Positions 33,655 to 35,702 of a stretch of 35,702 nucleotides of DNA are shown here, one piece after another. The notes under the pieces are model-generated. The model made no database searches. It was given only the letters and a program-made list of their open reading frames with translations, and was not told where the DNA came from. Location of the stretch: positions 1 to 35,702 of the forward strand of contig CAKOIE010000013.1 of assembly GCA_934086395.1 (NCBI GenBank). Direction: 5' to 3'. Positions within the stretch are counted from its first letter, which is position 1. Every line of letters starts with the position of its first letter. The translations under genes and the position numbers were made by a program. The stretch is from an uncultured Bacilli bacterium. GTDB lineage: Bacteria; Bacillota_I; Bacilli_A; RF39; UBA660.

Positions 33655-33667
33655 AAATTTCCTCCTT

Positions 33668-33687
33668 ATATGAACGTTTGCTCATAT
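33668..33687. promoter_or_regulatory. ArsR/SmtB operator
   Basis: An imperfect palindrome: on the minus strand ATATGAGC, four bases, GTTCATAT. This is the ATATGAnC...GnTCATAT form bound by SmtB/CzrA/CadC repressors. It covers the expected start of transcription. Confidence 0.75.
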
Positions 33688-33691
33688 TTTC

Positions 33692-33720
33692 ATTATATGT
33701 ATAAAGAAAAATAAAGTCAA
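33692..33720 (-). promoter_or_regulatory. promoter of the metal-resistance operon
   Basis: Minus strand TTGACT (33720-33715), 17-base spacer, TATAAT (33697-33692). The operator lies directly downstream, so binding of the regulator would block initiation. Confidence 0.8.
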
Positions 33721-33732
33721 TATCAACTTTAT
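33703..33732 (-). terminator. terminator of the 611-residue protein gene
   Basis: ATAAAGT 33711-33717 pairs with ACTTTAT 33726-33732; minus-strand UUUUCUUU follows. It overlaps the -35 of the next promoter. Confidence 0.5.
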
Positions 33733-35564
33733 CTTCTCATACCTGTGAAATGTTCTTGATACCAGTTTTGGCTTTCGTTAGACATTCCTGTATCTATTTC
33801 ATGTTCTCTTTCGTTTTCTTTTGTATACATATCTATAGTTTCTTTTATTTTAGAAATGTAATTTATTTGTTCTTCTGTTAATAGACTAGGATTTATAGCA
33901 TAAACTTGTTCTAAGGCAACTAATTCTTTTTTCCAAGCTTCCAATCTATTTTGACTTAAATTATTAGGATGTTCGGGATTATTTTGCCAATTTTCTTTAG
34001 CTTCATTTTCTTTTTGGATCTTTTCACGTAACTCCTGTTGTCTTTGTAAACGTTCTTGTCTTTTAGCTTGATATTCTTTAAATTCTTCTGATTGTAATTT
34101 TCCACTAATAAAAATTATTTGTTCTTGCTGTGGAGATAAAGGAATACCGGCATTTCTTAACATTTCTAAGCTTTGTCCTTCTTTTATAATTTGTTCAGAA
34201 CTTTTGGCTAAAATATCTTCTAGGAATGGCTTGTCTTGTTTTTTTGGAATAACAATATCTTTTACCTTTTCTTCAACTTTATTTTCTATTTCTGATGGTG
34301 TAATTTCAGTTTCCAATTCATTCTTAGTTTGTTCCATAGTATTAGGAAGTTCTTTTTTTGGCTCTTCTGTAAATGAATATGGCAATTCTTCATTATAATT
34401 CATGTCTACAGGAGGCAATTCAGTATCATTATTTTTTATTTCTGTTTCAGTTATAACTTCCGGTTCCTTTTCTAATGGGATATCAAGATTTTCTTCAATT
34501 TGTTCATTTAGTCTTTTATCAATTTCTTTTTGTTGAAAATCAGTAACCATTTCTAATTCTTGAGATGTTAATGTATAATTTTGGATGTCTAATAAACCTA
34601 AACTTTTTTCAAAATAGGTTGGAATTGAAAATGATCCAAACGGTTCAATATGATATATAGGATTATGAATATCTTGTTCTTTGATTACTGGTATTGGTGA
34701 TGAATACATGGCGTTTAAAAATATTGCTGCATATTCATTTGATAAATCATTATCATATTTTTCTAAGGGATTATTAATAAAGTTAAAATAATCATTACTT
34801 AGGTTATATTTTTGTTTTAATTTTTCAGAAAAATCATATACAAAATTTGCTTTAAGTGTTCCTTGATTTGTCTTTTCCATTTGATAATCATTAATACCAT
34901 TTATAAAATTAAATAGTTCTTGTTCAAATTGTTGATTACTTAATGCACTATATTTTATATCTGCTGAACCTGAGAATATTTCTGGTTTTCCCATATTATC
35001 TGTGCTAAATCCACCAAATTCAATTTTTCCTGTAGCTACATTATTTTTTACAACAATTGATTCTCCAATTTGTGTCGGATTTCCCATTTCAAATAATGAA
35101 CTCATCATTTTTCCTTGTTCACATACTGTAAAACGATATTTTTCTCCGGTTACTGCACTTATAATTAACGATTGCCCTGGATTATTCATTATTTCTTCTT
35201 TTGTAACAACTTTTTTATTTTCTAAATCAATAATTTTTCCAATTGGACTTGCATAATATATTCCACTACAATTTAATTTTTGTAAATAAGTTGCTAATGA
35301 ATAAAAATCATATGTTTGAGAGGCATTAAGTTCATTTTTATATCGTTGAGTAACATACTGTCTTATTGGTTCTGGATATCCTTGTACTTTGTTATTTTCC
35401 CAATAATTAATTGTTTCTTGAAGTTCATTAGATTTGTATTTTCTATTGTATTCGCATGTTTTCTTCCACTCTTCTTCTTTTTGCTCTAAACCTATATTTG
35501 CTTTTGTAAAGATTTGTTCATAAAATACCTTTAATATTTCCGCCATAGTATAATTTTTTTCCAT
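33729..35564 (-). CDS. unrecognised 611-residue protein
   Basis: I do not recognise this protein. There is no signal peptide or membrane helix. Residues 1-105 are helical and charged. Residues 105-205 look beta-rich (GQSLIISAVTGEKYRFTV, GKIEFGGFSTDN). Residues 210-355 are helical. A Glu/Pro-rich acidic linker follows (about 360-455), then a charged coiled coil (about 490-545, EYQAKRQERLQRQQELREK) and a helical end. The layout, a globular N-terminal part and acidic linker with a coiled coil, is common in proteins of mobile elements and in large hypothetical proteins of gut Bacillota. ATG start; no clear relation to the metal operon. Confidence 0.6.
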   Translation of the reverse strand: MEKNYTMAEILKVFYEQIFTKANIGLEQKEEEWKKTCEYNRKYKSNELQETINYWENNKVQGYPEPIRQYVTQRYKNELNASQTYDFYSLATYLQKLNCSGIYYASPIGKIIDLENKKVVTKEEIMNNPGQSLIISAVTGEKYRFTVCEQGKMMSSLFEMGNPTQIGESIVVKNNVATGKIEFGGFSTDNMGKPEIFSGSADIKYSALSNQQFEQELFNFINGINDYQMEKTNQGTLKANFVYDFSEKLKQKYNLSNDYFNFINNPLEKYDNDLSNEYAAIFLNAMYSSPIPVIKEQDIHNPIYHIEPFGSFSIPTYFEKSLGLLDIQNYTLTSQELEMVTDFQQKEIDKRLNEQIEENLDIPLEKEPEVITETEIKNNDTELPPVDMNYNEELPYSFTEEPKKELPNTMEQTKNELETEITPSEIENKVEEKVKDIVIPKKQDKPFLEDILAKSSEQIIKEGQSLEMLRNAGIPLSPQQEQIIFISGKLQSEEFKEYQAKRQERLQRQQELREKIQKENEAKENWQNNPEHPNNLSQNRLEAWKKELVALEQVYAINPSLLTEEQINYISKIKETIDMYTKENEREHEIDTGMSNESQNWYQEHFTGMRR

Positions 35565-35658
35565 AAATCACATTCTCGCTTTCATTTTTAGAGTAGTTTA
35601 TTTAATTTTGTTTGTCAATGTTATGTGTCTATGTTAGACCATATTAGTTATTACTCCA

Positions 35659-35688
35659 ATACTCCATATATAAATATGGGGTATTTTT
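35659..35688 (+). terminator. hairpin with T-tract at right edge
   Basis: ATACTCCATAT 35659-35669 pairs with ATATGGGGTAT 35674-35684 (one wobble pair), followed by five T. It looks like a plus-strand terminator, yet no plus-strand gene leads into it. It may belong to a small RNA or to another element cut by the window edge. Confidence 0.4.
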
Positions 35689-35702
35689 ATAATCTCTGAT
35701 AG

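Noticed and set aside
1..35702. CRISPR arrays, tRNA, rRNA, insertion sequences
   Set aside because: No regularly spaced repeats, cloverleaf-type sequences, rRNA segments or transposase frames were seen on either strand.

Overview
This is an AT-rich, densely coded stretch of a low-GC Gram-positive (Bacillota) chromosome. The base composition, the shine-dalgarno sites of the AGGAGG/AGGTGAT type, the TTGnnn-N17-TATAAT promoters, the class of S18, walJ/rlmH and lgt all fit Bacilli or a gut lineage close to Erysipelotrichia/RF39. UGA is a stop codon: prfB is present and is itself controlled by an in-frame UGA, so this is not a code-4 mollicute. Two sporulation-type genes, a short gerQ homologue and a cwlD-like amidase, suggest a spore former or a descendant of one. 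Almost every gene is on the minus strand. The exceptions are gerQ, a lemA homologue and a very short hydrophobic ORF at the left edge.

Layout, left to right. 1-500: a structured RNA with a 31-codon hydrophobic ORF whose ribosome binding site is masked, resembling a type I toxin. 500-3177: lgt, a small membrane protein and a YfcC-type carrier. 3310-4806: lysS, divergent from gerQ. 5304-6911: an MBL hydrolase, LemA and a NUDIX hydrolase. 6486-11427 (minus): a probable operon rplI-dnaB-M23 peptidase-walJ-rlmH-nudix. 11605-15360: an accessory island holding a MazF/PemK-like gene with a small partner and a three-gene ABC-3C system (nuclease-like component, middle component MC6-like, DUF2326-like ATPase). 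15374-16430: rpsF-ssb-rpsR with a candidate S6:S18 leader. 16472-16626: a decayed AAA ATPase fragment. Then ychF, an ATP-grasp protein, a HtrA protease, an Abi_2/HEPN protein, cwlD, an unrecognised 335-residue protein, mgtE, yitT-like, prfB with its programmed frameshift, a transglutaminase-like gene interrupted at a G8 tract, trpS, a GH25 lysozyme lipoprotein, a thioredoxin-like lipoprotein, and a zinc/cadmium module (arsR-type regulator, P-type ATPase, cysteine-less thioredoxin-like protein). The right end is a 611-residue protein I do not recognise.

The most notable feature is the island placed exactly between rpsR and rplI, two ribosomal protein genes that are neighbours in many bacteria. 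It contains a recognisable ABC-3C conflict system plus a toxin-like pair, has no integrase, and is flanked by near-identical 30-bp hairpin sequences that double as terminators. Other points worth following are the G8 tract that splits the transglutaminase-like gene, a G7 tract in the 335-residue protein, and the switch-like RNA at 170-400. No tRNA, rRNA, CRISPR array, insertion sequence or integrase was found.
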